From contig JACQEE010000004.1 of assembly GCA_016200725.1 (NCBI GenBank), forward strand, positions 1-24,379: a DNA stretch of 24,379 nucleotides, read 5' to 3'. The stretch is from Chloroflexota bacterium. Lineage in GTDB: Bacteria > Chloroflexota > Dehalococcoidia > SHYB01. Positions 14,695 to 22,593 of this stretch are shown in pieces. Positions within the stretch are counted from its first letter, which is position 1, and each line of letters starts with the position of its first letter. The notes under the pieces are model-generated. The model saw nothing but the letters and a program-made list of their open reading frames with translations. It ran no database searches and was not told the DNA's origin. Made by a program: the position numbers and the translations under genes.

Positions 14695-15039
14695 TTACTC
14701 GCTCTCACTCGACGACTGGGAATGGTCTGGTGGCTGCAGGCCTGTCCTGCGGTGTTCAGGGACACTCTCCCATGCTTGTACGGCCGCCTGATGCTTCGCG
14801 TGCCAAGTTGCGATTGCTGCTGCCAACTGCGCTGCAGTGGGCAGTTGATTGCCATCGATGGTGCCGCCCCTTCCACCAGCGACTGCAATGTTGCCAACAT
14901 TGACGAAGCTGCACTCGCGCCAATTCCGGAGTTTCACCGAAGCGTCGAGGAAGGCATCGACCAGCGCTTCGACCGCAGCAGTAGATTGCTGGAGTTCATC
15001 CATCGTATCGAGGTAGGCTGCTATTGCTTCGTTACTCAT
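14695..15039 (-). CDS. Hypothetical protein between ftsH and usp
   Basis: A 114-residue protein I do not recognise. The ATG at 15039 (MSNEAIAAYL) has AAGGGG 7 bases upstream and is preferred over a GTG two codons earlier. The first 45 residues are predicted helical and acidic (two helices, TMDELQQSTAAVEALVDAFLDAS). They are followed by a Gly-rich stretch (NVGNIAVAGGRGGTIDG) and another helix (TAAQLAAAIATWHAKHQAAVQAW), then a disordered Ser/Glu tail. There is no signal peptide or membrane segment. It lies 18 bases before the usp gene and about 80 bases after ftsH on the same strand, so a stress-related role is possible by context only. Codon use resembles the neighbours, which supports a real gene. 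Confidence 0.7.
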   Translation of the reverse strand: MSNEAIAAYLDTMDELQQSTAAVEALVDAFLDASVKLRNWRECSFVNVGNIAVAGGRGGTIDGNQLPTAAQLAAAIATWHAKHQAAVQAWESVPEHRRTGLQPPDHSQSSSESE

Positions 15040-15119
15040 CGGCACACCCCTTCAAACTGACTCAACTAGGCAGATCCCGCAGTTCGCAGCTTCGTCCGAA
15101 GTCGAAGCGCAACACGTTT

Positions 15120-16973
15120 TCAGCCTGTTGGAGCATGGGCCACGTCTGCCGTTTGTGGCTTGGCAGGCGCGACCGACGCCGCAAGCCGTTGACGCACTTC
15201 CTCTCCTAGTATCGTTTCCCGCGTTTTCAACTCGGCTGCAAGCGTCTTCAGGATCTCGACGTGAGACTCGAGCAGTTGGTGGGCTTGCGCCAAGCACCGC
15301 TCGATGAGCGCGCGCACCTCTTCATCGATGAGTTTGGCGGCACTCTCGCTTGCCGTGTCGCCAGGGATGCCCTGGTTGCCGGAGAGGTACTGCAATCGGC
15401 CCGACTCGATGTAGGTCACGGGGCCAACCTTGTCGCTCATGCCGAAGTCGCAGACCATCCGCCGCGCCACGGCGGTCGCTTTGATCAAGTCGTCCTCGGC
15501 TCCCGTCGAGCGCATCTTGAAGACGACCTCCTCGGCCGCGCGGCCGCCGAGTAGCGTAGTGATGCGGTCTTCGAGTTCCGCGTTCGTGAAGACGTACCTA
15601 TCTTGCAGCGGCAACTGCATGGTCATACCCAGCGCAGGCCCGTGCGGGACGACTGAGACTTTGTGCACCGGGTCGACGTTCGGGAGGAGCGAGGCGATAA
15701 TCGCATGCCCCATCTCGTGGTGGGCGATGATCGTCTTTTCGCCGTCGCTCATCACCATGCTGCGGGAGAGGCCGGCCATGACCCGCTCGATGGACGCCTC
15801 GAAGTCCGCTGTACTGACCGCATCGCCGCCGCGCCGGGCGGCGAGCAGTGCAGCCTCGTTCACGATATTGGCCAGGTCCGCGCCAACCAGGCCGGAGGTC
15901 GCGGCGGCGATGGCGTGGAGATCAACGCCGGGCTCCATGATGACGCCTCGAGCGTGCACGTGGAGAATCGCCTCACGCCCCTTGAGGTCCGGTCGCTCGA
16001 TGGTCACCTGGCGATCGAAACGCCCTGATCGTGTTAACGCAGGGTCGAGGACATCGGGGCGGTTCGTTGCCGCCATGATGATCACGCCTACCGATGCGTC
16101 GAAGCCGTCCATCTCGGCCAGCAACTGATTGAGCGTCTGCTCGCGCTCCTCGTGGCCGCCGACGATCGCCGCACCGCCGCGGAGCTTGCCAATCGTATCG
16201 ATCTCGTCGATGAACACGATCGATGGAGCGCTGCGCTTCGCTTGATCGAAGAGGTCTCGGACGCGCGCAGCGCCGACGCCCACGAACATCTCCACGAACT
16301 GGCTCCCGGTGACGCTGAAGAAAGGGACACCGGCTTCGCCTGCCGTCGCTTTCGCGAGCAGTGTCTTCCCGGTTCCCGGAGGGCCGAGAAGAAGGACGCC
16401 CTTCGGAATCTTGCCGCCCAGGCGCCGGTACTTGTCCGGGTTCTTGAGGAAGTCCACAACCTCCTGCAACTCCCGCTTTGCTTCATCGATACCGGCCAAG
16501 TCGTCGAATTTGACGGTTACAGTGGTGCTCTCAACCAGCCTCGCTTTGCTCTTGCCGAAGTCGGTGGCCGACCGCCGGCTGAAGACTGGCAACGCGAACA
16601 TCATGAGCGCGAGCAGGCCGAGCGGCACGAGCCAGACGAGCAACGTGGCCCAGGTACTCGAACCACTCGATGCTCCTGAGAACTGGACGTGGGCGGCCTC
16701 TAAACGCGAGACAAGGTCCTTGTCATCAATGCCAGGTATGCGCGTGGCGAAATAGTGCAGGCCGTTCGTCTCCGTCCAGTCAATCTGGTCTGTGGACAAT
16801 TTCGCTGTGGTGACCAGTCCGCTGTCGAGTTCGACCAGGAAGGTGCTATACGGCACCTGCAAAGGCTCGTCCGTGGTCGAGCTGGACCATTGCATCACCG
16901 CGATAACGGCGATTACCATCGCCGCGATCGCGATGACGGTGACCAGAATGGGAATTCGGCTTTCCTTCTTCAT
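15120..16973 (-). CDS. ftsH: ATP-dependent zinc metalloprotease FtsH
   Basis: A 617-residue membrane-anchored AAA+ protease. Two N-terminal membrane helices (about 8-28 and 107-131) flank a small external domain that begins [13 protein letters not shown]. The AAA module has Walker A GPPGTGKT (197-204), Walker B IVFIDE (252-257) and [20 protein letters not shown] as second region of homology and arginine finger. The protease domain has zinc motif HEMGH (419-423) and the acidic third ligand in [12 protein letters not shown]. FtsH degrades misfolded membrane proteins and unstable regulators. Here it heads a unit with a small hypothetical gene and a usp gene. The 119-base upstream gap contains TCAC direct repeats similar to those before the second usp gene. 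The ribosome site before the ATG is weak. Many related bacteria carry several ftsH copies, so this may be a stress paralogue. Confidence 0.97.
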   Translation of the reverse strand: MKKESRIPILVTVIAIAAMVIAVIAVMQWSSSTTDEPLQVPYSTFLVELDSGLVTTAKLSTDQIDWTETNGLHYFATRIPGIDDKDLVSRLEAAHVQFSGASSGSSTWATLLVWLVPLGLLALMMFALPVFSRRSATDFGKSKARLVESTTVTVKFDDLAGIDEAKRELQEVVDFLKNPDKYRRLGGKIPKGVLLLGPPGTGKTLLAKATAGEAGVPFFSVTGSQFVEMFVGVGAARVRDLFDQAKRSAPSIVFIDEIDTIGKLRGGAAIVGGHEEREQTLNQLLAEMDGFDASVGVIIMAATNRPDVLDPALTRSGRFDRQVTIERPDLKGREAILHVHARGVIMEPGVDLHAIAAATSGLVGADLANIVNEAALLAARRGGDAVSTADFEASIERVMAGLSRSMVMSDGEKTIIAHHEMGHAIIASLLPNVDPVHKVSVVPHGPALGMTMQLPLQDRYVFTNAELEDRITTLLGGRAAEEVVFKMRSTGAEDDLIKATAVARRMVCDFGMSDKVGPVTYIESGRLQYLSGNQGIPGDTASESAAKLIDEEVRALIERCLAQAHQLLESHVEILKTLAAELKTRETILGEEVRQRLAASVAPAKPQTADVAHAPTG

Positions 16974-17033
16974 TTCGAGCGTCTCTGCCGAAGATTGCTA
17001 GCCAAACTATGCCCTTCTCATACGGTCTGCGTT

Positions 17034-17070
17034 GTGACACAGGCTGGAGACGATGTGAAAGAGTCGTGAA
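17034..17070 (-). promoter_or_regulatory. Candidate operator: TCAC direct repeats upstream of ftsH
   Basis: On the transcribed strand TTCAC occurs at 17070-17066 and again at 17059-17055 (11-base pitch), and GTCAC at 17038-17034 (21 bases further). The block GACTTCAC-GACTCTTTCAC closely matches the block before the second usp gene, and the last repeat ends 60 bases before the start codon in both. Eleven-base direct repeats of this kind are typical of OmpR/PhoB-family regulators. The assignment is by pattern only. Confidence 0.4.
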
Positions 17071-17092
17071 GTCCGTCGCGTCCGGCCAGGCC

Positions 17093-18379
17093 TCAAACGG
17101 CTCCGAAAAGTCGCCTGAGCATATGGAACAAGCCGCCAAGGAACCGCACCTCTTTGCGCCAGCCGGTCAAGAAAGCCAGCCGCTGGATGTGGAGTTCCTT
17201 CTGTAGTGCGGGGAGTCCAACCTTGGGCGCGAACGGCACGTACACCGCTGCGCCAAGCACAATCACGATGCCGCCCGCGAGTTGGTCCCGGTGTGGTGCG
17301 GCGTAGAGCAGATACAGGCATATCGGCACGCCGATCCAGGGCAACAAATGAACCCCCGGAAGGTGTTCCCCGCTGCGGCGCTGTAGCACGGCCAGACTCA
17401 GGCAGCAGACGAGGAAGGAAAACCCCAGGCAGACGACGGAGAATGAGATCAATCGTGGGATGCCTGAGTACAGGGAGAGGAGGAAGGCGAGAGATCCCTG
17501 GGCGGCAAGCGCCACCACCGGCGTCTTCGTGCGCCGGTGCACCCACGCGAACGGACGCGGGAGCAGTCCCTCGGCGGCCATAGCATGCGAGAGCCTCGCT
17601 GTGGATAGCATGCTTGACTCGTCGGAGCCGGAGACGGAGATCATGGCGCCTACGCTCATCAGGTGCGCTCCGACCGAGCCCATCAATACTGATCCGGTGA
17701 GCACCAGCGGAACCGCCGTCGCGGCCAGGCGCGGCGATGGGTTCACTCCATAGACCACGAAGTTGGTGAGGAGGTAGAACAGTGTGACGATGACGATGCC
17801 GCGGACGATGGCTCGCGGGATCGTTCGCTTTGGGTCTGCCACTTCGCTTGCTGGCAGCGTACCCAATTCAAAGCCGACATACGCCCAGAAGATCAGCACG
17901 AGGGCTGTTGGGGCTTCGTGCACGCCATGGGGCAGGAATGGTGAAAAGTTGGCTCGGGCTTCGCCGTGGTGGTACGCCATCCAACTGAGTCCGACGACGA
18001 TCAGCACCAAGAGCGGCAAGAGTTTCAGGATGGTGAGCGCGTCGTTCAATAGCCCTGCGGCTTTGACCCCGTAGATGTTGACGGCAGTGAGTAGGAAGAG
18101 AAATCCAGCTTTGACGAAGCCCTTTTCGACGGTAGTCATGTTCGCGAAGTAGCCGAGGTAGTTCACGAAGGCGAGCGCGAACACGGGTAAGGCCATGATT
18201 TCGGCGATCCACATGCTCCAGCCGCATACGAAACCGACAAATGGGTTGAAGGCCTCGCTCGAATAGGCGAATGGGCCTCCAGCTCGAGGCACGTAGAAGC
18301 TGCAATAGGCGAAGACGATAGCCAGCACCGTTGCCATCACACCTGCGATCAGCCAAACGACAAGCGCGAACGGGCCCAC
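17093..18379 (-). CDS. APC-type amino acid permease (second of two), start uncertain
   Basis: A membrane protein of the amino acid-polyamine-organocation family, 428 residues from the first GTG. That start is inside membrane helix 1. The same frame stays open upstream to a stop at 18492-18494 and encodes DLTNIVIGAIVGADIYIAS, clearly the rest of helix 1. No ATG, GTG or TTG exists in that extension, only CTG codons, and it overlaps the end of the upstream permease gene. So the gene either starts at a non-standard codon, is read by coupling or frameshift from its neighbour, or lost its start in a deletion. Other features are normal: the APC helix 3 region PFVGFVCGWSMW, FWAYVGFELGTLPASEVADPKRTIPRA near helix 6, and a short Arg-rich tail. 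The expected role is import of an amino acid or amine; the substrate is unknown. Confidence 0.8.
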   Translation of the reverse strand: MGPFALVVWLIAGVMATVLAIVFAYCSFYVPRAGGPFAYSSEAFNPFVGFVCGWSMWIAEIMALPVFALAFVNYLGYFANMTTVEKGFVKAGFLFLLTAVNIYGVKAAGLLNDALTILKLLPLLVLIVVGLSWMAYHHGEARANFSPFLPHGVHEAPTALVLIFWAYVGFELGTLPASEVADPKRTIPRAIVRGIVIVTLFYLLTNFVVYGVNPSPRLAATAVPLVLTGSVLMGSVGAHLMSVGAMISVSGSDESSMLSTARLSHAMAAEGLLPRPFAWVHRRTKTPVVALAAQGSLAFLLSLYSGIPRLISFSVVCLGFSFLVCCLSLAVLQRRSGEHLPGVHLLPWIGVPICLYLLYAAPHRDQLAGGIVIVLGAAVYVPFAPKVGLPALQKELHIQRLAFLTGWRKEVRFLGGLFHMLRRLFGAV

Positions 18380-18447
18380 GAGGCCAGCGGTGATCGACGA
18401 GGCGATGTAGATGTCCGCGCCGACGATGGCGCCGATGACGATATTGG

Positions 18448-19734
18448 TCAGGTCGAACCCGCGACCGTCAGGCCGAGAACCAGCGGCCAGAGGTCAGCAC
18501 TGGCCAGCAGCAGGAGCGTGGTGCCGATGCCGAGCAGGCCCGTCACCGGGACACCTGCGATGCTGCCAGGGATGCGAAATGGGCGACGATGTCTGCGAGC
18601 CTTCCGCCGCAGCGTGATGAGCGCGGCATTTACGACGAGAAACACGAGCAGGATCGCCACATTGGTCATTTCTGCTACCACGCCTATCTTGCCGACAACA
18701 ACGGTCAACGTGGCGATGGCAGCGACCGCAGCAGTTGCGATCCAAGGCGTCTCCCGCCTCGGGTGCACTCTTCCCAGCAGTGAGGGCAGCGAGCCTCCTA
18801 CAGCCATGCCGTAGATGGTGCGTGTGGCGGCCATGAGCGCGATCAAGGCGGTGCTGGCGGTCGAGATGAGTGCGATCGCGAAGAGGGCATTTGCCCCCGG
18901 CGCGCCCATGGCCGCTTTTGCGACCTCTACCAGCGGAGCGTCGGTGCCCGATAGCGTATTCCAGCCTAGGACGCTTACGGCTGCCAGGGCTGCGCCGATG
19001 TAGAGCGCTGCGGAAACGCCTCCGGAAACCAGAATGGCCAGCGGCAGGTTCCGCTCCGGATTCCGGATCTCGCCAGCCATGTCGGCGATCTGCTCGAATC
19101 CAAGGAACGCGAAGAAGACCAACGAAGCGCCACCGAAGATGCCCGAGATGCCTTTTGCAGTCTCCACGTAGTTGACGTCGCCCCAGTAACCGAAGGCTGC
19201 AACAATGATGGCCACGAGGCCGCCGACTTCCAGGATCGACAAGACAGCGCCAAGCGTTGTCGTCTCGCGCGAGCCGCGGTAGGCTACCCACCCGCAGGCC
19301 ACGGTCAACAGGGCGCCCGCGACAGCGCGTGGCAGGCCCAGATGTTGATTGAAGTACGCCCCGAATCCAAGCGCGACTGCCGCGACTGAAATCACCTGCG
19401 CGAACAGGGTCAGCCAGCCAACGACGAAGGCTACTCGTCCGCCGAAGGCCTCTTTCGCATACGTGTACCCGCCCGCGTCGCGAGGGTACATCGCGGACAA
19501 CTCGGCGTAGGAGAGGCCGGTGAACAGAGCGGCAGCGCCTGCAACGACAAACGAGAGCCAGACGGCATTCCCCGCCCTGCCCGCCGCCTCTCCCAACAGC
19601 ACGTACACGCCCGCGCCGACGATGATCGCTACGCCCGATCCCGTTGCGGCGACGAGGCCGATAGTGCGGGGCAGCCTGATCGGCGGAGTTGCCGTGGAAG
19701 TGCCTGCGGTGCCTGTAGCTGGTGCGGCAGCCAT
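18448..19734 (-). CDS. APC-type amino acid permease (first of two)
   Basis: A 428-residue APC-family permease with about twelve membrane segments. It has the helix 1 signature GVAIIVGAGVYVLLGEAAGRAG, the conserved YAELSAMYPRDAGGYTYAKEAFG after helix 2, and FFAFLGFEQIADMAGEIRNPERNLP at helix 6, all typical of cationic or broad amino acid transporters. An Ala/Thr/Pro-rich tail of about 20 residues precedes helix 1. The C-terminus stops in the middle of the last hydrophobic segment (WPLVLGLTVAGST), slightly early for the family, exactly where the next APC gene's frame begins on the other reading frame. It starts 8 bases after the GyrI-like gene, so it belongs to the usp-gyrI-permease unit. Substrate unknown. 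Confidence 0.88.
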   Translation of the reverse strand: MAAAPATGTAGTSTATPPIRLPRTIGLVAATGSGVAIIVGAGVYVLLGEAAGRAGNAVWLSFVVAGAAALFTGLSYAELSAMYPRDAGGYTYAKEAFGGRVAFVVGWLTLFAQVISVAAVALGFGAYFNQHLGLPRAVAGALLTVACGWVAYRGSRETTTLGAVLSILEVGGLVAIIVAAFGYWGDVNYVETAKGISGIFGGASLVFFAFLGFEQIADMAGEIRNPERNLPLAILVSGGVSAALYIGAALAAVSVLGWNTLSGTDAPLVEVAKAAMGAPGANALFAIALISTASTALIALMAATRTIYGMAVGGSLPSLLGRVHPRRETPWIATAAVAAIATLTVVVGKIGVVAEMTNVAILLVFLVVNAALITLRRKARRHRRPFRIPGSIAGVPVTGLLGIGTTLLLLASADLWPLVLGLTVAGST

Positions 19735-19742
19735 GCAGAGCT

Positions 19743-20363
19743 CTACTTGGGCTTCACTGGATGCCGCAGAATCGTCTTGAGTTTTCCGGGGGCCACTCGG
19801 CGCGGGTCCGAGAGATAGATCTCGTGGTGGCTGCCGTCGAACGCCATGCCGCGCTCGTCCGCGAATCGTTCCATCGCCTCCACGCTTTCACGCTCAGCCC
19901 CATACGGCCCGACATGAAGAACCTGGACACATTGGCCTTCCGTGATGGTCTCCAGGCGAACGCTCTGAATCGTATCGTCACCGGTCTTTGCGATACATTG
20001 GTCCTTGGCGGCTGACACCGGCGCTGCCTCGATGAAGTCAGGAACTCGAATGAGCAATTTCCAACGCCACTGATCGCGGGGAGCGTCCCAAGAAAAGGAG
20101 CCTTTTCCCACGCCCCACAAGCCTTCTAGGGGTGCGACCTTGTAATCGTGTCCCGCCTTCTTGGACATGAACTTCAAGGTGTAGGCGACACTGTACAGCG
20201 CCTTGACTTTCACCTGGAACTCTTTCGCTCCCGGCTCGCCTTGGCCATCGATAGCGAGGTAGCGCGCTGCGCCGACCTCGATCAACGCCGGGGTCTTTGA
20301 CGTCGCATATTCCATTTTGTGCTGCTGGAACAGGTCGAGTTTGCCGTCCGCACTGCTTTTCAT
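19743..20363 (-). CDS. GyrI-like small-molecule-binding domain protein
   Basis: A 206-residue protein of the GyrI-like (SOUL/AraC-effector-binding-like) group. Marks are the early strand PALIEVGAARYLAIDGQGEPGAKEFQ, the YTLKFMSKKAGHDYKVAPLEGLW segment, WDAPRDQWRWKLLIRVPDFI, and the C-terminal VLHVGPYGAERESVEAMERF followed by HHEIYLSDPRRVAPGKLKTILRHPV. No DNA-binding domain is attached. Such stand-alone forms are thought to bind or hydrolyse small hydrophobic compounds. I choose ATG 20363, which follows GGGGAC, over the GTG at 20396, which lacks a ribosome site. It lies between a usp gene (62 bases upstream) and the first APC permease (8 bases downstream), suggesting a shared stress or efflux role. 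The ligand cannot be told from sequence. Confidence 0.88.
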   Translation of the reverse strand: MKSSADGKLDLFQQHKMEYATSKTPALIEVGAARYLAIDGQGEPGAKEFQVKVKALYSVAYTLKFMSKKAGHDYKVAPLEGLWGVGKGSFSWDAPRDQWRWKLLIRVPDFIEAAPVSAAKDQCIAKTGDDTIQSVRLETITEGQCVQVLHVGPYGAERESVEAMERFADERGMAFDGSHHEIYLSDPRRVAPGKLKTILRHPVKPK

Positions 20364-20425
20364 CTCCGTCCCCTTGACAGCCAATTTCGCGAGCACTTAC
20401 TACCTTCAGATACCCAAGAACTCCG

Positions 20426-21310
20426 CTATCGCTTCGAGGGTAGTACGAGGACTGGCTCTCCACCTTGCCGGATCACTCGATCAGCCACGCTGCCGAGCAC
20501 CATGCGTCCCACACCGGAACGCCCGTGGGTGGACATCACAATGAGGCTCCCGGGGCTGGCCTTGGCGAAGTCGATGATCGCGGCAGCCGGATCCCCTCGG
20601 CGCACATTCGCCGTAGCCGAAAGGCCCTGCTTCTGTATCGAGTCCTGCAGTTTTCCGAGGTACTCGGAAGCCCACGTAACCATCTCCTCATCGATGCTGG
20701 GGTCATAGGTATAAGCCTCCGCGACCGCCATCGCATACGTTTGAAACGGGACAACCTGAAAGAGGGCGATCTCTGCTCGCACCGCCTGCGCCAGCGCCTT
20801 GGTGTGCGGGAGCACCTCCTCGGCTAGCGGTGACCCATCCAGCGGCACAACAATCCGGCGTATCGGTGGCTCGGCGGCCGCCACCGCGTCCTTGATTGGG
20901 CGCACCATTAGCAGAGGCACACTCGTAAGGTGCAGCACTTTGTCGGCAACGCTGCCAAAGATCCAGCGCCCGATGCCGGCGTGGCCGCGCGTGGTCATAG
21001 CAACCACATCGCACTTCAGCCTGCCGACCGCGTCGATGATCGCGTCTGCCGGTGCCCCGAGCGTCAGTTCCGTATTGACCGCCAGCCCCTGTCCCGTAAG
21101 CGAGCGCTCGGTCCTCTGGAGATATTGCTCGAAGGCCCTACGATCCTCCTTCACATAGGGCTCTTCTATCCCGTAGCGTGTGGGACGGGGTTCTATCGCG
21201 CTGAACAACGTGACCTTCGCCTTGTCTGCGCTGGCAATCTGTCGCACGAAGGGAATGATCTGCTCGGCCAGTGTCGATCCGTCGAGAGGCAGCAGTATGT
21301 GCTTGTACAT
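20426..21310 (-). CDS. Universal stress protein, tandem UspA domains (second of four)
   Basis: A 294-residue protein with two UspA domains. Domain 1 begins MYKHILLPLDGSTLAEQI and contains the loop TTRGHAGIGRWIFGSVADKVL. Domain 2 begins RRIVVPLDGSPLAEEV and contains STHGRSGVGRMVLGSVADRVI. Both loops keep the glycine pattern associated with ATP binding. The protein is clearly paralogous to the first and last usp genes of the window. It appears to head a unit with the GyrI-like gene and the two permeases. The ATG has GGAGGAA about 7 bases upstream. The 175-base region before it carries TCAC repeats like those before ftsH, so these two units may respond to the same signal. The nucleotide-binding claim rests on family motifs only. 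Confidence 0.93.
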   Translation of the reverse strand: MYKHILLPLDGSTLAEQIIPFVRQIASADKAKVTLFSAIEPRPTRYGIEEPYVKEDRRAFEQYLQRTERSLTGQGLAVNTELTLGAPADAIIDAVGRLKCDVVAMTTRGHAGIGRWIFGSVADKVLHLTSVPLLMVRPIKDAVAAAEPPIRRIVVPLDGSPLAEEVLPHTKALAQAVRAEIALFQVVPFQTYAMAVAEAYTYDPSIDEEMVTWASEYLGKLQDSIQKQGLSATANVRRGDPAAAIIDFAKASPGSLIVMSTHGRSGVGRMVLGSVADRVIRQGGEPVLVLPSKR

Positions 21311-21485
21311 TGCATTCTTCCTCCCGCATCTACATCTGCTCCATCATCCAGCCTGCGCGTGCAGGTGGCGTGATTCGAGGTCGAGGCGGCCGTGAAGAGT
21401 CGGTGACAAGTCTGAGAAAGCGCTGGTGCGTTTCGAGCATCCATCCATCTCGTCGCCGCGGGCCGGCGATTTGACGGTCCGGCTC
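21311..21485. other. Intergenic region before the second usp gene
   Basis: The longest gene-free stretch of the window (175 bases). It holds a short hairpin near the LiaF-like gene end (TCGCCG at 21453-21458 with CGGCGA at 21464-21469, no T-run) and the TCAC repeat block. A five-pair hairpin follows (CCTGC at 21352-21356 with GCAGG at 21361-21365), then the usp ribosome site. I see no convincing open frame on either strand. Confidence 0.6.
21370..21407 (-). promoter_or_regulatory. Candidate operator: TCAC direct repeats upstream of usp
   Basis: On the transcribed strand GTCAC (21407-21403), TTCAC (21396-21392) and ATCAC (21374-21370) lie at offsets 0, 11 and 33. The core GACTTGTCACCGACTCTTCAC matches the ftsH upstream block GACTTCACGACTCTTTCAC apart from small indels, at nearly the same distance (about 60 bases from the last repeat to the start codon). 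It is likely a shared regulator site of the OmpR/PhoB direct-repeat type. Confidence 0.4.
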
Positions 21486-21812
21486 CTAGCCCTCTTCGCC
21501 TTTGACCTCAAGTCCACCGAAGAGGGTGAAGGCGCTGATTCGCAGGGGCGACTGGCGTCCAGCATCCATGGCGACATTCTTGACCTCTTTGCCGCCGAAC
21601 AGGGAGAACCCGCTCACAGTCACCGGCATTCCCTTGGGCACGGTGATCTTGGTTCCGCCAAAGATGTTGCAGGAATACATCCGAACACCATTCTCTGGGA
21701 GCGTTGCCTGCCTGAAATCGAGATCGACGCCACCGAATAGAGATAGCGACCGAATCTTGGGTTCGGGTTGCCATGCGGTATTCCCGATCTTGTGTCCGCT
21801 GAGTACTGCCAC
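21486..21812 (-). CDS. LiaF C-terminal-like protein (four LFGG repeats), lacking membrane helices
   Basis: A protein of about 108 residues made almost entirely of a LiaF-C-like (DUF2154-type) beta-helix. Four successive turns read SLFGGVDLDF, NIFGGTKITVP, SLFGGKEVKN and TLFGGLEVKG. In full-length relatives this domain follows several membrane helices and senses or damps cell-envelope stress; here it stands alone. The reading frame extends further upstream (to 22043) but that part is Arg/Ser-rich and has no family sequence. A very strong ribosome site (AAGGAGGTG, 21834-21826) fixes the start nearby. The first standard start is GTG at 21812, 15 bases after AGGAGG, whereas an ATA codon at 21821 has ideal spacing and would give 111 residues. 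Context is stress genes, with a one-helix peptide gene 86 bases upstream. Confidence 0.75.
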   Translation of the reverse strand: MAVLSGHKIGNTAWQPEPKIRSLSLFGGVDLDFRQATLPENGVRMYSCNIFGGTKITVPKGMPVTVSGFSLFGGKEVKNVAMDAGRQSPLRISAFTLFGGLEVKGEEG

Positions 21813-21898
21813 GATGAGTATGACGCACCTCCTTGAATGATGCCGATTGGACCCGTAGAACCTCTCCGACGATTCGCTCCGCGCCGGCATGTCTTGCG

Positions 21899-22030
21899 CT
21901 AATGGCCCTTGAAGTAGTACTTGATGGTGTCGACTACGGCGAGAATCGTGGCGAAGACCACAATTACCAGAGCGGCCAAGAGGAGTTGTCGTCGAATCGG
22001 CATCTTCCTCCACGGGTCTCGCGGTGGCAT
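21899..22030 (-). CDS. Small single-helix membrane protein (43 residues)
   Basis: A short frame with a strong ribosome site (GAGGAG, 5 bases before the ATG at 22030). The protein starts MPPRDPWRKMPIRRQ, a positively charged N-terminus, followed by one hydrophobic helix (residues 16-33, LLLAALVIVVFATILAVV), then DTIKYYFKGH. By the positive-inside rule the N-terminus is cytoplasmic. I do not recognise a family. Composition, codon use and signal all favour a real gene over the longer Arg-rich frame crossing the same bases. It lies 86 bases before the LiaF-C-like gene, whose relatives normally carry their own membrane part, so a partnership is possible but only inferred. Confidence 0.65.
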   Translation of the reverse strand: MPPRDPWRKMPIRRQLLLAALVIVVFATILAVVDTIKYYFKGH

Positions 22031-22166
22031 CGGCGCTCCTCACTCCAGCACACTTTCCACTAAGCGACCTGTCATGAGGCGGTCGGGCGCCCTTCGATGA
22101 GGGTCATAAGCCCCATCTTCAACAGCGCTTCATCTGGAACAGGTCATAGCGGCAACCCCTCGGGGA

Positions 22167-22580
22167 TCAGTAGATGCGGACCATCGTTACAGGGCAGGGC
22201 GCAAGGTGTAGGACGCGCAGGGCGACACTGCCAAGCATGGGGTGCTGCACGGAAGAGCCGAGCCCGTGAGTGCTCATGACGATGAGGTCGGCGCTGCTCT
22301 TTGTCGCGACGTCGGCGATCACCTCCGCCGGATTGCCGAACTCTACCTGGACGTCCGTCTTGGCCCGCGCTCGCTCGCGGAACGGGACGAGATAGTCCAT
22401 CGCCAGTTTCTTGCTATGCGCATCGAGTTCGGCGACTCGAGGGAAGCTCGCGAGGCCGCGTTGTAGCACCATCAGCAAGGTGATGCTGGCCTTCAACGGT
22501 TCGGCCAGGTCTTGAGCGAAGGCGCGTGCGCGCTCCGCGTACTCGGAACCATCGAGCGGGACGAGGATATGTTTGATCAT
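22167..22580 (-). CDS. Universal stress protein, single UspA domain (third of four)
   Basis: A 137-residue single-domain Usp. It starts MIKHILVPLDGSEYAERA, has the mid-domain GNPAEVIADVATKSSADLIVMSTHG, and ends with HPMLGSVALRVLHLAPCPVTMVRIY. The ATP-binding loop is altered: after STHG comes LGSSVQHPMLGSVA in place of the RSGxGRxxLGS form, so nucleotide binding is uncertain and it may act as a dimeric non-ATP type. It starts 13 bases after the baeRF gene stop with GGAG at good spacing, so the two are almost certainly co-transcribed. This points to a link between the release-factor-like protein and stress control. The 136 bases after it hold only a short GC hairpin next to the stop codon. Confidence 0.92.
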   Translation of the reverse strand: MIKHILVPLDGSEYAERARAFAQDLAEPLKASITLLMVLQRGLASFPRVAELDAHSKKLAMDYLVPFRERARAKTDVQVEFGNPAEVIADVATKSSADLIVMSTHGLGSSVQHPMLGSVALRVLHLAPCPVTMVRIY

Positions 22581-22593
22581 GTGCTTCTCCAGT

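Noticed and set aside
15089..15108. Hairpin GCTTCG/CGAAGC after ftsH as a terminator
   Set aside because: Only six pairs with an eight-base loop and no T-run; competing short pairings exist, so it is not supported as a terminator.
17034..17070. TCAC repeats as a CIRCE, CtsR or HAIR heat-shock operator
   Set aside because: The repeats are direct, not the inverted TTAGCACTC or CTTGAGT forms, and do not match the GGTCAAA heptads.
21813..22043. Upstream extension of the LiaF-like frame to 22043
   Set aside because: The added 77 residues are Ser/Arg-rich, cover the 43-residue membrane gene in another frame, and precede a strong internal ribosome site.
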